64,000 bases of DNA from the NCBI GenBank assembly GCA_964540755.1, contig CAZIOB010000045.1, positions 1-64,000 on the forward strand. The letters are read 5' to 3'. The position numbers and the translations under genes are program-made. Under the pieces are notes generated by a model that saw only the letters and a list, made by a program, of their open reading frames with translations, was not told the origin of the DNA and did no database searches. Each line of letters opens with the position of its first letter. The stretch's first letter is position 1. The DNA is from JAAYJR01 sp964540755. GTDB lineage: Bacteria; Bacteroidota; Bacteroidia; Bacteroidales; Prolixibacteraceae. Below, piece after piece: positions 8,054-17,750 of this stretch.

Positions 8054-11000
8054 ATGTTGAATAGAATAATCCGTTTTTTCCTGGAGAACAAGCTGGTAAC
8101 AATGCTCATCCTCATTCTTTTAGTAAGCTGGGGAATTGTAACTTCGCCGTTCGGCTGGAATACCGGGATATTACCTGGAGATCCGGTTCCGGTAGATGCT
8201 ATTCCTGACATTGGTGAAACCCAGCAGATAGTTTTCACCCAGTGGCCGGGACGATCGCCGCAGGATATTGAGGATCAGATTTCTTATCCTCTCACAACAT
8301 ACCTGCTGGGGATTCCGGGAGTAAAATCAATCCGTAGCTCATCCATTTTCGGGTTTTCCAGTATCTATATCATTTTCGACGAGAATATTGAATTTTACTG
8401 GTCGCGCTCCCGTATTTTGGAGAAGCTCAACTCCCTTCCATCGGGATTGCTGCCCGAGTGTGTTCAACCTGCACTGGGGCCTGATGCTACAGCGTTGGGC
8501 CAGGTATTCTGGTTCACACTCGAAGGGCGCGATAAAAACGGAAACCCGGCCGGCGGCTGGGATTTGCATGAAATACGCGCCGTTCAGGATTTTTACGTGA
8601 AATACGGATTGAATGGTGCTGAAGGTGTTTCGGAAGTGGCTTCAATTGGCGGGTTTGTGCAGGAATACCAGGTGGATGTGAATCCGGATGCGTTACAAGC
8701 ATACAACATCCCTCTTCACAAAGTGATAATGGCTGTAAAAAACTCTAACCGGGACATTGGAGCCAAAACTATTGAGATCAATCAGGCCGAATACCTGGTG
8801 CGCGGACTGGGTTATATTAAAAGTGTTGAAGACCTCGAAAAAGCTGTGGTAGCTGTTAACGAAAATGTCCCTGTTCGAATAGCCGATATTGGTGTGGTAA
8901 AGCTTGGCCCTGCTACCCGCAGGGGCGTAATGGACAAAGCCGGCGCCGAAGTGGTGGGCGGTGTGGTGGTGGCCCGGCATGGTTCTAACCCGCTTCAGGT
9001 CATTAACAACGTGAAAGGCAAAATCGCAGAAATTTCATCCGGTTTGCCTAAAAAAGTTTTACCCGACGGCACCGAAAGCCAGCTTACCATTGTGCCGTTT
9101 TACGACCGCACCCAACTGATTTATGAGACTCTCGGAACGCTGGAAGAAGCGCTTTCGTTGCAGATATTGATAACCATCCTGGTTATTATTGTGATGATAT
9201 ACAATCTGCGAGCCTCATTGCTTATTTCCAGCCTGCTGCCAATCGCTGTTTTAATGGTGTTTATTACCATGCGTTACGCCGGCGTGGATGCCAACATCGT
9301 GGCGCTTTCGGGTATTGCCATTGCCATTGGTACCATGGTAGATTTGGGAATCATTCTTTCCGAGAACATTGTAAAACACATGGATGAAGCGCCTCGCGGA
9401 CAAAAACTCATTAAGACCGTTTTCAATGGTGCTTCGGAAGTGGCCACCGCCATTTTAACAGCAGTCTCCACCACCATCGTCAGTTTTATTCCTGTGTTTA
9501 CCATGCAGGCTGCTGAAGGGAAACTTTTCGGGCCGCTGGCATTTACCAAAACCTTTGCGTTGGTTGCAGCACTTATTGTGGCGCTGTTTATACTTCCAAC
9601 ATTCGCCCACTGGTTTTTCGGTGTGCGCATTAATAATAAAACCGTTATAAAATGGGTGAACGCAGCCTTTACGGTTATCGGAGTAATCGCTTTAATTAGT
9701 GGTTATTACTGGGGTGGTGTTCTGTTATTTTTGTTTGGAATAACAGGATTGCTGAAATGTTTTTTTTACAAGGAAGAAAAATTCCGGAGGTATTGGACAG
9801 GATGGCTGCTGAATCATTCCGGACTGGTAATTGCCGGACTGGGTGTTATCTGGCTGCTGGCCAATTACTGGATGCCGCTTGGAGCCTCTAAAAGCCTTTT
9901 TCTGAACATGATTTTTGTGACGCTGCTGGTGGGCCTGATTCTTGGTGCCTTTAGCACCCTGGAATATTTTTATAAACCCATTCTCAGGTGGTGCCTGAAC
10001 CACAAAGCACTATTTCTGGCAATTCCATCCTTACTTATACTCTGGGGTGTAGTTATATGGCTGGGATTTAACACTGTTTTCGGATTTGTGGCCAAAGGAT
10101 TCGACAAGCTGGGCTGGAATATCCATACTACTTCGGTATGGTCTGAATTGGCGCATACATTTCCCGGAACCGGTAAAGAGTTTATGCCGTCGCTCGACGA
10201 GGGCAGCTTCCTGCTCATGCCTACATCTATGCCGCATTCCGGTATGGAATACAATCAGAAGGTGGTTGCACAGCTTGATATGCTGGTAACAGGCATCCCT
10301 GAGGTGGAGTTGACTGTTGGTAAGCTGGGACGTGTTGAATCGGCGCTTGATCCGGCTCCCATCTCCATGTTTGAAAATGTAATTAATTATAAGCCCGAAT
10401 ACATGCTGAACGAACGCGGGCACCGGATTCGCTATAAAACCGATAAGGAGGGCCGTTTCATCCTGGCCGGCGGAGACACGCTTACCAATGAGGAAGCACT
10501 GGAACAGGGTGTAACACGCGAACAACTCATTCCCGACGAGTGGGGCAATTATTACCGGAACTGGCGGACACACATACAGTCGCCGGATGATATCTGGGAT
10601 GAGATTGTAAATGCTACCCGGATTCCCGGAGTTACATCAGCACCCCGGCTGCAACCCATCGAAACGCGGCTGGTAATGTTACAAACAGGGATGCGTGCTC
10701 CCATGGGTATAAAAGTTTACGGGCTTGATTTGAATACCATTGAACAGTTCGGAATGAAACTGGAAGGAATACTCAGGGAGGTACCCTCGGTAAAAGCCGA
10801 GGCTGCCTTTGCCGACCGCATTGTGGGAAAGCCTTACATTCACCTGAAAATTGACCGGGATAAAATAGCCCGCTTCGGATTAAATGTTGAGGATGTGCAG
10901 CAAACCATAGAGACTGCTGTGGGCGGCATGAAAATTACCTCTACTGTGGAAGGACGTGAGCGCTTCCCGGTGAGGGTACGTTACCCGCGTGAGCTGCGTG

Positions 11001-11878
11001 ATGATCCGGAAATAATGGAGAAGATCCTGATTTCAACCCCAACAGGAGCACAAATTCCATTGGGACAATTAGTTGATGTGGAATATGTTCGCGGTCCGCA
11101 AATGATCAGAAGCGAAGAAACATTTTTAACAGGTTATGTGCTGTTCGATAAAAAAGAGGGTTTTGCTGAGGTTACCGTAGTGGATGATGCCCGGAAAGCC
11201 ATCCGGGCAAAAATCGATTCAGGCGAACTGACCGTTCCTGCAGGGGTGAATTATAAATTCTCAGGAAGCTATGAAAACCAGGTAAGGGCCGAAAAACGGT
11301 TGTCCGTTATTGTGCCGGTAGTGCTGATTATCGTTTTTTTGATACTTTACTTCCAGTTTAAATCTGTCACTACCTCACTAATGATATTCACAGGAATTGC
11401 CATGGCATTCAGTGGCGGTTTTATGATGATCTGGCTTTACGGACAAAACTGGTTTGCAGATTTTTCAGTGTTCGGGACCAACATACGTAACCTGTTCCAG
11501 ATGGGAACCGTGAACCTGAGCGTGGCAGTCTGGGTAGGGTTTATTGCGCTGTTTGGTCTGGCTACTGACGATGGCGTATTAATGGGGACTTACCTCGATC
11601 AGAGTTTCGCCCGTAACAAAACTACTGATTTGAAAGGTATCCGTGCTGCTGTAGTGGAAGCCGGCCAGCGCCGGATAAAGCCGGCGGTAATGACCTCGGC
11701 AACAACCATCATCGCCTTGCTGCCTGTTTTAACATCTACCGGGCGCGGTGCTGACATTATGATTCCGATGGCCATACCTGCATTTGGAGGAATGGTTGTG
11801 GCAGCTATTACTTACTTCATTGTGCCCACGGTTTATTCATTAAGGGAAGAATGGAAAATCAAAAACAGAAAATCATGA
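8054..11878 (+). CDS. cusA: CusA/CzcA-type heavy-metal RND efflux pump
   Basis: Inner-membrane proton-driven permease of a tripartite metal exporter. The TM4 signature IAIAIGTMVDLGIILSEN is present with Asp430 (the proton-relay Asp), and VGFIALFGLATDDGV places Asp1172/1173 where the family usually has Glu. RRIKPAVMT supplies the relay Lys1209. A Met-rich stretch (MLQTGMRAPM) lies in the second periplasmic domain. At 1274 residues it is longer than E. coli CusA (about 1050); most of the excess is extra hydrophobic segments at about residues 530-700. The stop overlaps the next gene's start (ATGA), showing translational coupling. Cu(I)/Ag(I) is the likely substrate, judged from the neighbours. 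Confidence 0.93.
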   Translation: MLNRIIRFFLENKLVTMLILILLVSWGIVTSPFGWNTGILPGDPVPVDAIPDIGETQQIVFTQWPGRSPQDIEDQISYPLTTYLLGIPGVKSIRSSSIFGFSSIYIIFDENIEFYWSRSRILEKLNSLPSGLLPECVQPALGPDATALGQVFWFTLEGRDKNGNPAGGWDLHEIRAVQDFYVKYGLNGAEGVSEVASIGGFVQEYQVDVNPDALQAYNIPLHKVIMAVKNSNRDIGAKTIEINQAEYLVRGLGYIKSVEDLEKAVVAVNENVPVRIADIGVVKLGPATRRGVMDKAGAEVVGGVVVARHGSNPLQVINNVKGKIAEISSGLPKKVLPDGTESQLTIVPFYDRTQLIYETLGTLEEALSLQILITILVIIVMIYNLRASLLISSLLPIAVLMVFITMRYAGVDANIVALSGIAIAIGTMVDLGIILSENIVKHMDEAPRGQKLIKTVFNGASEVATAILTAVSTTIVSFIPVFTMQAAEGKLFGPLAFTKTFALVAALIVALFILPTFAHWFFGVRINNKTVIKWVNAAFTVIGVIALISGYYWGGVLLFLFGITGLLKCFFYKEEKFRRYWTGWLLNHSGLVIAGLGVIWLLANYWMPLGASKSLFLNMIFVTLLVGLILGAFSTLEYFYKPILRWCLNHKALFLAIPSLLILWGVVIWLGFNTVFGFVAKGFDKLGWNIHTTSVWSELAHTFPGTGKEFMPSLDEGSFLLMPTSMPHSGMEYNQKVVAQLDMLVTGIPEVELTVGKLGRVESALDPAPISMFENVINYKPEYMLNERGHRIRYKTDKEGRFILAGGDTLTNEEALEQGVTREQLIPDEWGNYYRNWRTHIQSPDDIWDEIVNATRIPGVTSAPRLQPIETRLVMLQTGMRAPMGIKVYGLDLNTIEQFGMKLEGILREVPSVKAEAAFADRIVGKPYIHLKIDRDKIARFGLNVEDVQQTIETAVGGMKITSTVEGRERFPVRVRYPRELRDDPEIMEKILISTPTGAQIPLGQLVDVEYVRGPQMIRSEETFLTGYVLFDKKEGFAEVTVVDDARKAIRAKIDSGELTVPAGVNYKFSGSYENQVRAEKRLSVIVPVVLIIVFLILYFQFKSVTTSLMIFTGIAMAFSGGFMMIWLYGQNWFADFSVFGTNIRNLFQMGTVNLSVAVWVGFIALFGLATDDGVLMGTYLDQSFARNKTTDLKGIRAAVVEAGQRRIKPAVMTSATTIIALLPVLTSTGRGADIMIPMAIPAFGGMVVAAITYFIVPTVYSLREEWKIKNRKS

Positions 11879-13149
11879 AGACAATTATCAATGTAATAGT
11901 AATTCTTGTGTTGGCTGTTCAGGGCGGATTGGCCCAGACCCTGGACGATTATTTCAAGACAGCAGCGGAAAATAATCCCGGCTTACAGGTTATTTACAAA
12001 GCGTTTGAAGCAGCTATGCAAAAAGTGCCGCAAGTGAATACGCTGCCAGATCCCACTTTATCCTTCGGCTATTTTATTTCACCAGTGGAAACCAGGGTTG
12101 GGCCGCAAAGGGCTAAGTTTTCGCTTTCACAAATGTTTCCCTGGTTTGGTACACTTAAATCACGCGGAGATGTGGCCACATTGCAGGCCGAAGCCAAATA
12201 TCAGGCTTTTCTGGATGCCCGGAACCGCTTGTATTTCCAAGTGGCTGCTGCATGGTATCCCTTGTATGAACTCAACAAATGGAAAGAGCTGGAGAAGGAA
12301 AACATGAGTATTCTGGATTCCTGGAAAAAAGTTGCCACACGGAAGTTTGAAAACGGAAACGGTTCCATGGTGGATGTTTTGCGTGTAGATATTATGCTGA
12401 AAGATGCCGGAACCCGCCTGCAAATTCTGAATGACAAAGAAAAATCGCTGTTGTCAGCTTTTAATAACCTGTTGAACTGCGATGAAAATGAACCTGTAAT
12501 CGTGGCAGATTCACTTTTTGTTCAGGAATTGCCTTTTGATTTATCGAAAGATTCACTGCTGGCGCGTAGTCCGCTTCTCTTTGAACTGGAACTGAAAATA
12601 AGGGCAGGTGAAGCCAGTGAAGTAGTTGCAAAAAAGCAGGCACTTCCCAATTTAGGTGTCGGCCTCGATTATGTGATTGTGGGCGAACCTTCAGAAATGA
12701 CTTCGGCAGATAACGGCAAAGATGTGTTGATGCCCATGGTTTCGTTAAGCATTCCGCTGTTCAGGAAGAAATACAAAGCGGCAGAACGGGAGGCCCGATT
12801 AATGCAGGAAAGTTTTTCCCTTCAGAAGGAAAACATGCTCAATATGCTGGTCTCGGAATACGACCGGTCACATTTCAACCTGCAGCAGCAAAAACAACTG
12901 GTTCAGTTGTATGAAAAACAAATCAGCACTACCCGGCAATCGCTGTACCTGCTGTTTACCGGGTATGGCAATTCGGGCAGAGAATTCGAGGAAGTACTGA
13001 GAATGCAGCAACAACTGCTTCAGTATAAAAAAGACAAAGCCACGGCACTGAAAGAATATAAGGTTGCACTGGCGAAAATCAATTATTTAACGGCAAAAAC
13101 AATCGACAATGAAACGAACATTAATTTTTCTTCTTCAAATTCAGAATAA
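11875..13149 (+). CDS. TolC-family outer-membrane channel of the metal pump
   Basis: I start at ATG 11875, four bases inside the pump gene's end, which gives MKTIINVIVILVLAVQGGLA, a normal signal peptide; the earlier ATG at 11851 would add eight polar residues. The mature protein is helical, with two repeated arms rich in Ala, Gln, Glu and Lys. Typical TolC/CusC features include NPGLQ, QANTLPDPTLSFGY-like text near the start and PLFRKKYKAAEREARL late in the protein. At about 424 residues it fits the OEP family. It should form the outer-membrane exit duct for the adjoining RND pump and adaptor. Confidence 0.88.
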   Translation: MKTIINVIVILVLAVQGGLAQTLDDYFKTAAENNPGLQVIYKAFEAAMQKVPQVNTLPDPTLSFGYFISPVETRVGPQRAKFSLSQMFPWFGTLKSRGDVATLQAEAKYQAFLDARNRLYFQVAAAWYPLYELNKWKELEKENMSILDSWKKVATRKFENGNGSMVDVLRVDIMLKDAGTRLQILNDKEKSLLSAFNNLLNCDENEPVIVADSLFVQELPFDLSKDSLLARSPLLFELELKIRAGEASEVVAKKQALPNLGVGLDYVIVGEPSEMTSADNGKDVLMPMVSLSIPLFRKKYKAAEREARLMQESFSLQKENMLNMLVSEYDRSHFNLQQQKQLVQLYEKQISTTRQSLYLLFTGYGNSGREFEEVLRMQQQLLQYKKDKATALKEYKVALAKINYLTAKTIDNETNINFSSSNSE

Positions 13150-13210
13150 GAAGAATTAAAATATATCAAGAGGTACATCGAATACAAATGAATTATAAAA
13201 TTTTAAACGA

Positions 13211-14989
13211 ATGAAAACAAATAAAATCACAATCATTATTGCTGCAGCAGCCCTGATATTGGGTTTGTCGGGCGGCTGGCTTATTTCCGGCGGTTGGTCC
13301 GGGGAAAACCACGAAGGGCATGATCAGGCGGAGGAAGTTTCGGGAGAGGCAGAAATATGGACCTGCTCTATGCATCCGCAGATCAGGCAAACGGAACCCG
13401 GTGACTGCCCCATTTGCGGAATGGAACTTATTCCGCTGGAAGACGAACAGGACGAAGGCATCGACCCCATGTCTGTCAGCATGTCAGAAACAGCCATGAA
13501 ACTGGCAAATGTGAGAACGGCAAAAGTAACAACAACAGAGCCGTTTAAAACAGTCAGGTTAAATGGTAAAGTTGAAACCGATGAGCGTCGAATCGCAAGT
13601 CAATCGTCACATATTCCGGGCCGGATTGAAAAACTGATGGTAAGTTTTACAGGTGAATTTGTCAGCAAAGGACAGGTAATTGCATCGGTGTATTCGCCTG
13701 ATTTGGTTACCGCCCGGGAAGAGCTGTTAGAGGCGGAAAAAATAAAGGTTTCGCAGCCACAGCTTTTCAATGCAGCAAAAGAGAAACTGAAAAACTGGAA
13801 GCTTACGGAAAACCAGATTGAAGAAATTCTTCAATCCGGAGTTATTAAAGAAGAGTTTGAAGTATTGGCCGATATCTCAGGCTATGTTATTAGCCGGAAA
13901 GTGAACCTCGGGGATTACGTAAAGCTGGGCCGGACCATTTACGAAATTGCCGATTTGTCGAGGGTTTGGGTGTTGTTCGATGTGCATGAACAGGATATGC
14001 CGTGGATTAAAAAAGGCAACATAGTCAGGTTCACCATTCAGTCGCTTCCGGGCGAAACGTTCGAGGGAGCAATCACATTCTTAGACCCGGTTATCGATCC
14101 GGAAACACGGGTGACAAAGGCGCGTGTGGAGATGGCAAACAGCGGGCTAAAACTGAAACCGGAAATGTTTGTCTCGGGCGTAGTGGAGGCTAAACTGGCT
14201 GCTGAAACCGGTAATCTTTCAGTGCCCAAAACCGCCGTAATGTGGACAGGGAAACGTTCGCTGGTATATGTAAAATCGAAAACTGACACCGGAATAAACT
14301 TTATGATGCGCGAAGTCACCCTTGGCTTGGCTCTCGGCGACAGCTACCTGGTAGAAAGCGGGCTGAAAGAAGGGGAAGAAATCGCTGTGAGCGGAACCTT
14401 TAGCATCGATGCGGCAGCGCAACTTTCGGGGAAACCCAGCATGATGACACCGCCCGGAAGCAAAACCATGGAAACACCGCAGGCTTTCAGGGAACAGGTC
14501 ACCGCCGTGGTCAAAGCCTATTTCGAAGTGAAAAATGCGTTGGTAAATGATAATGCCGAAACGGCAAAAAAGGCTGCCGGAAAATTAACCGGGGCTATCG
14601 ATGAAGTTGACATGAGACTGCCGGAAGGAGAGGCTCACCACAATTGGATGGCGTTGCAAAAGCAAATGGAAGAAGCCTCCGGAATGATATCAGGAACTTC
14701 AGATATTGAAAAACAACGGGAGTATTTCAACATGCTTTCCGAAGCCATCCTGGAAACCACCGAATTGTTCGGATTGGAGATCGACAAAACGTACAGGCTG
14801 TTCTGTCCCATGGCGTTCGACGATAAAGGGGCATTCTGGCTGAGCGAATCCGACGAAGTGCTGAATCCCTATTTCGGAGACATGATGCTGCGTTGCGGAG
14901 AAGTGAAACAAACCTACCATAAAGGACAAAACTCATACAAAAAAGAGAATACAAAAAATATGCAGGCTGGAGGCGGGCATAATCATTAA
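13211..14989 (+). CDS. cusB: CusB-type RND periplasmic adaptor with HMBD and DUF3347
   Basis: After a signal/anchor (1-27) comes a heavy-metal-binding domain, WTCSMHPQIRQTEPGDCPIC with GMELIPL following (about residues 56-83), offering Cys, His and Met ligands. The middle is a membrane-fusion-protein fold: SHIPGRIEKL and EFVSKGQ (lipoyl half-motifs), a helical hairpin, then VNLGDYVKLG and a beta-barrel. The last 170 residues match DUF3347, with CPMAFDDKGAFWLS and NPYFGDMMLRCGEV. The adaptor should collect periplasmic Cu(I)/Ag(I) and pass it to the RND pump. At 592 residues it is longer than E. coli CusB because of the two flanking domains. Confidence 0.9.
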   Translation: MKTNKITIIIAAAALILGLSGGWLISGGWSGENHEGHDQAEEVSGEAEIWTCSMHPQIRQTEPGDCPICGMELIPLEDEQDEGIDPMSVSMSETAMKLANVRTAKVTTTEPFKTVRLNGKVETDERRIASQSSHIPGRIEKLMVSFTGEFVSKGQVIASVYSPDLVTAREELLEAEKIKVSQPQLFNAAKEKLKNWKLTENQIEEILQSGVIKEEFEVLADISGYVISRKVNLGDYVKLGRTIYEIADLSRVWVLFDVHEQDMPWIKKGNIVRFTIQSLPGETFEGAITFLDPVIDPETRVTKARVEMANSGLKLKPEMFVSGVVEAKLAAETGNLSVPKTAVMWTGKRSLVYVKSKTDTGINFMMREVTLGLALGDSYLVESGLKEGEEIAVSGTFSIDAAAQLSGKPSMMTPPGSKTMETPQAFREQVTAVVKAYFEVKNALVNDNAETAKKAAGKLTGAIDEVDMRLPEGEAHHNWMALQKQMEEASGMISGTSDIEKQREYFNMLSEAILETTELFGLEIDKTYRLFCPMAFDDKGAFWLSESDEVLNPYFGDMMLRCGEVKQTYHKGQNSYKKENTKNMQAGGGHNH

Positions 14990-15008
14990 TGTATTAAAAA
15001 ATAAAGTT

Positions 15009-17252
15009 ATGGATAAAGTAGAAAGATATTTTTGCCCTATGCGGTGTGAAGGCGATAAAACCTACAATGAACCCGGCGATTGTCCGGTATGCGGAATGCA
15101 CCTGAAAAAAGAAGAATCAAAACCGGCACCTGACAGTAAAAAAACAATTTACAACTGTCCTATGCATCCTGAAGTGAAGCAGGATCATCCGGGAAGTTGT
15201 CCGAAATGCGGAATGGATTTGGTACCTGATAAAACAGAGGAAACGAGCGGGGAAGAAAAAGCATACAGGAAAATGGCTAAAAAATTTTGGATAGCATTGG
15301 GTTTAAGCCTTCCTGTTTTCATTATTGCAATGTCGGAATTTTTTCCGTTTCTGAAACTGGAAGAAATTGCATCTAAAAAAGTATGGGGATGGGTTCAGTT
15401 TGCCCTTGCAACACCGGTTGTCTTTTATTCCGGCTGGGGATTCTTCAAACGAGGCTGGAGTTCCATAATTCGATGGATGCCAAATATGTGGACATTGATT
15501 TCCATAGGTGTTGGAGCAGCTTACCTTTTTAGCGTTTTTGGCCTGTTCATACCGGGCGCATTTCCCGATCAGTTTAAAGATTCACAAGGTAATGTCCATC
15601 TTTATTTTGAAGCAGCGACAGTTATTCTTACATTGGTTTTATTAGGACAGGTGCTGGAACTTCGTGCACATAGTAAAACAAATTCTGCCATAAAAGCGCT
15701 GCTGAATTTGGTTCCTCTGGTTGCCCGGGTTATCCGCGACGGAAATGAAACAGAAATTCCGCTTGAAGAAGTGCAGGAAGGGGATATTTTGTGGGTGCGT
15801 CCGGGAGAGAAGGTCCCGGTGGACGGGATAGTAATTGACGGACATGCAGTAGTGAACGAAAGCATGATTACCGGTGAACCCATGCCGGTGGATAAAGCAG
15901 AAAACGACAAGGTAACCGGCGGAACAATAAACGGAAATACCTCATTTGCAATGAAGGCAGAAAAAGTCGGTGAAGATACGCTGCTTGCCCAAATTATAGA
16001 TATGGTCAACCAAGCCAGCCTCTCACGTGCGCCAATTCAAAAATTGGCTGATGTGGTGGCGAAATATTTTGTGCAGATTGTTGTAGGTGTTGCAATTGCC
16101 ACATTCGCCGTTTGGGCCCTCTGGGGCCCGGAACCGGCTTATGTTTATGCATTCGTAAATGCCATTGCGGTGCTGATCATTGCCTGTCCCTGCGCGCTGG
16201 GATTAGCCACCCCCATGTCCATAATGGTTGGCTCGGGAAGGATGGCACAATCAGGTGTTCTTGTAAAAGATGCAAGCGCCATTGAAGAAATGAATAAAGT
16301 GGATACGCTGATAATAGATAAAACAGGCACCATTACAGAAGGCAAACCTTCATTAAAATCATTTCATTCATTCGGTGATATGTCCGACAGCGAAATTCTT
16401 GCAATTGCTGCCTCTGTGGATGCCAAAAGCGAACATCCGGTTGCGGAGGCGATTGTGAAAGGGGCCAAAGAAAAAGGGATTCAATTTCAAAAGGTAGAAC
16501 AATTTGAAGCAGTTATCGGTAAAGGAGTTAAAGCAATTATTGATGGGAAGCGAGTTGGTTTGGGAAACAGTCGTTTAGCCGATGATTTTGGTGCCACTCT
16601 AAAAAGGGAACAACAGGAAATGGTGAAAAACTGGCAATTAACGGGCCAAACCGTGATGTACCTTTTAATTGAGAACAAAGTGGAGGGAATTGTCAGTGTT
16701 GCTGACACCATTAAAAAAACTTCGGCAAAAGCCATTCGCGAACTGCAGAAAATGGGTGTAAAAGTACATATGCTTACCGGAGATAATGAATTTACTGCCA
16801 AAGCAGTGGCCGAAGAATTAAAGCTGGATGGCTACCTGGCCGATTGCCTTCCCGACGATAAATTGAGAAAAGTAAAAGAATTACAAAGTCATGGACAAAA
16901 AGTGGCAATGGCCGGTGACGGAATTAACGATGCCCCGGCGCTTGAACAAGCCAATGTTGGTATTGCCATGGGTAGCGGAACAGATATTGCCATGCAAAGT
17001 GCAGAAGTAACTTTGGTTAAGGGTGATTTGGATGGGATTGTCAGTGCCCGTGAACTCAGCCACAAAGTAATGCGCAATATTAAACAGAATTTATTCTTTG
17101 CATTTGTTTACAACGCACTTGGAGTTCCTGTAGCAGCAGGGATATTGTTCCCGTTTTTCGGAATTTTACTTAGTCCGGTCATTGCTGCAGCCGCTATGAG
17201 TTTCAGCTCGGTTTCAGTAATTTCAAATGCACTTCGGCTAAAAAGAAAATAA
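15009..17252 (+). CDS. copB: Copper-translocating P1B-type ATPase with two HMBD modules
   Basis: Two Cys/His/Met modules open the protein (YFCPMRCEGD to PVCGMHL, and YNCPMHPEVKQDHPGSCPKC), each like the one in the preceding adaptor. The P-type core follows: the TGEP loop, membrane motif CPC at 393-395 (IACPCALGLATP), phosphorylation site DKTGT at 437, SEHPVAEA with His476, and GDGINDAPAL. CPC plus an HMBD-type N-terminus points to Cu(I)/Ag(I) or Cu(II) export as in CopB-like pumps. It starts 19 bases after the adaptor, so it probably shares the operon. I use copB loosely; copA would also be defensible. Confidence 0.92.
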   Translation: MDKVERYFCPMRCEGDKTYNEPGDCPVCGMHLKKEESKPAPDSKKTIYNCPMHPEVKQDHPGSCPKCGMDLVPDKTEETSGEEKAYRKMAKKFWIALGLSLPVFIIAMSEFFPFLKLEEIASKKVWGWVQFALATPVVFYSGWGFFKRGWSSIIRWMPNMWTLISIGVGAAYLFSVFGLFIPGAFPDQFKDSQGNVHLYFEAATVILTLVLLGQVLELRAHSKTNSAIKALLNLVPLVARVIRDGNETEIPLEEVQEGDILWVRPGEKVPVDGIVIDGHAVVNESMITGEPMPVDKAENDKVTGGTINGNTSFAMKAEKVGEDTLLAQIIDMVNQASLSRAPIQKLADVVAKYFVQIVVGVAIATFAVWALWGPEPAYVYAFVNAIAVLIIACPCALGLATPMSIMVGSGRMAQSGVLVKDASAIEEMNKVDTLIIDKTGTITEGKPSLKSFHSFGDMSDSEILAIAASVDAKSEHPVAEAIVKGAKEKGIQFQKVEQFEAVIGKGVKAIIDGKRVGLGNSRLADDFGATLKREQQEMVKNWQLTGQTVMYLLIENKVEGIVSVADTIKKTSAKAIRELQKMGVKVHMLTGDNEFTAKAVAEELKLDGYLADCLPDDKLRKVKELQSHGQKVAMAGDGINDAPALEQANVGIAMGSGTDIAMQSAEVTLVKGDLDGIVSARELSHKVMRNIKQNLFFAFVYNALGVPVAAGILFPFFGILLSPVIAAAAMSFSSVSVISNALRLKRK

Positions 17253-17645
17253 TACTACACCATCTGAGAATATATAGAATTAAAAATTTCCTATTGACAT
17301 ATCAAGCACATAATTTTTTTTGAAACAACCTGATTAATATTCAAAACTTTAAGTTTAAATATATAAAGTAGTTGATTTAGCTGTTTATTGAATTACATCA
17401 ATATTATCCTGTGTTGCATTTGTCATCATTTATTTTCTTTCAAGTTTATGGTTTAGCAAATTTGTTTTTTTGAAGCCTTCTGGTTTTACTCAAAAATAAT
17501 TTATATGATTGAAGTGAAAATATTACAGGGAATACCTTTATTATTATTAAATTAGCTAATACAAAATATAGTTTTTTCAGAAGTTTGAAGAATCTTGAAG
17601 CACTTATTAGGACGAGCTTAATTGAATTCAGATTTTAATAGTATG
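17253..17645. other. AT-rich intergenic region
   Basis: No ORF, RNA or strong terminator was recognised after the copper cassette. The stretch is much richer in A and T than the cassette and marks its right edge. It leads into the repeated upstream module at 17646. Confidence 0.4.
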
Positions 17646-17750
17646 GAACATGCATGTTTGTAATATCAGCAGGTAGTATGATTAAAACATATGCGAGTTC
17701 AATATGATACCTTTGAAAATAATTAATTTAAATTATATGAAATCAAAATA
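17646..17750 (+). repeat. Dispersed upstream module, copy 1
   Basis: About 100 bases ending in the first codons of the DUF4197 lipoprotein align over their whole length with 28301-28410, which precedes an unrelated lipoprotein gene. Shared stretches include AGTATGA, GAGTTCAATAT versus AAGTTCAATAT, and AAAATAATTAATTT. The segment contains TACCTTTG at 17708-17715, a perfect match to the Bacteroidota -7 box TAnnTTTG, about 21 bases before the start codon. No -33 TTG is evident at the right distance. Confidence 0.65.
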
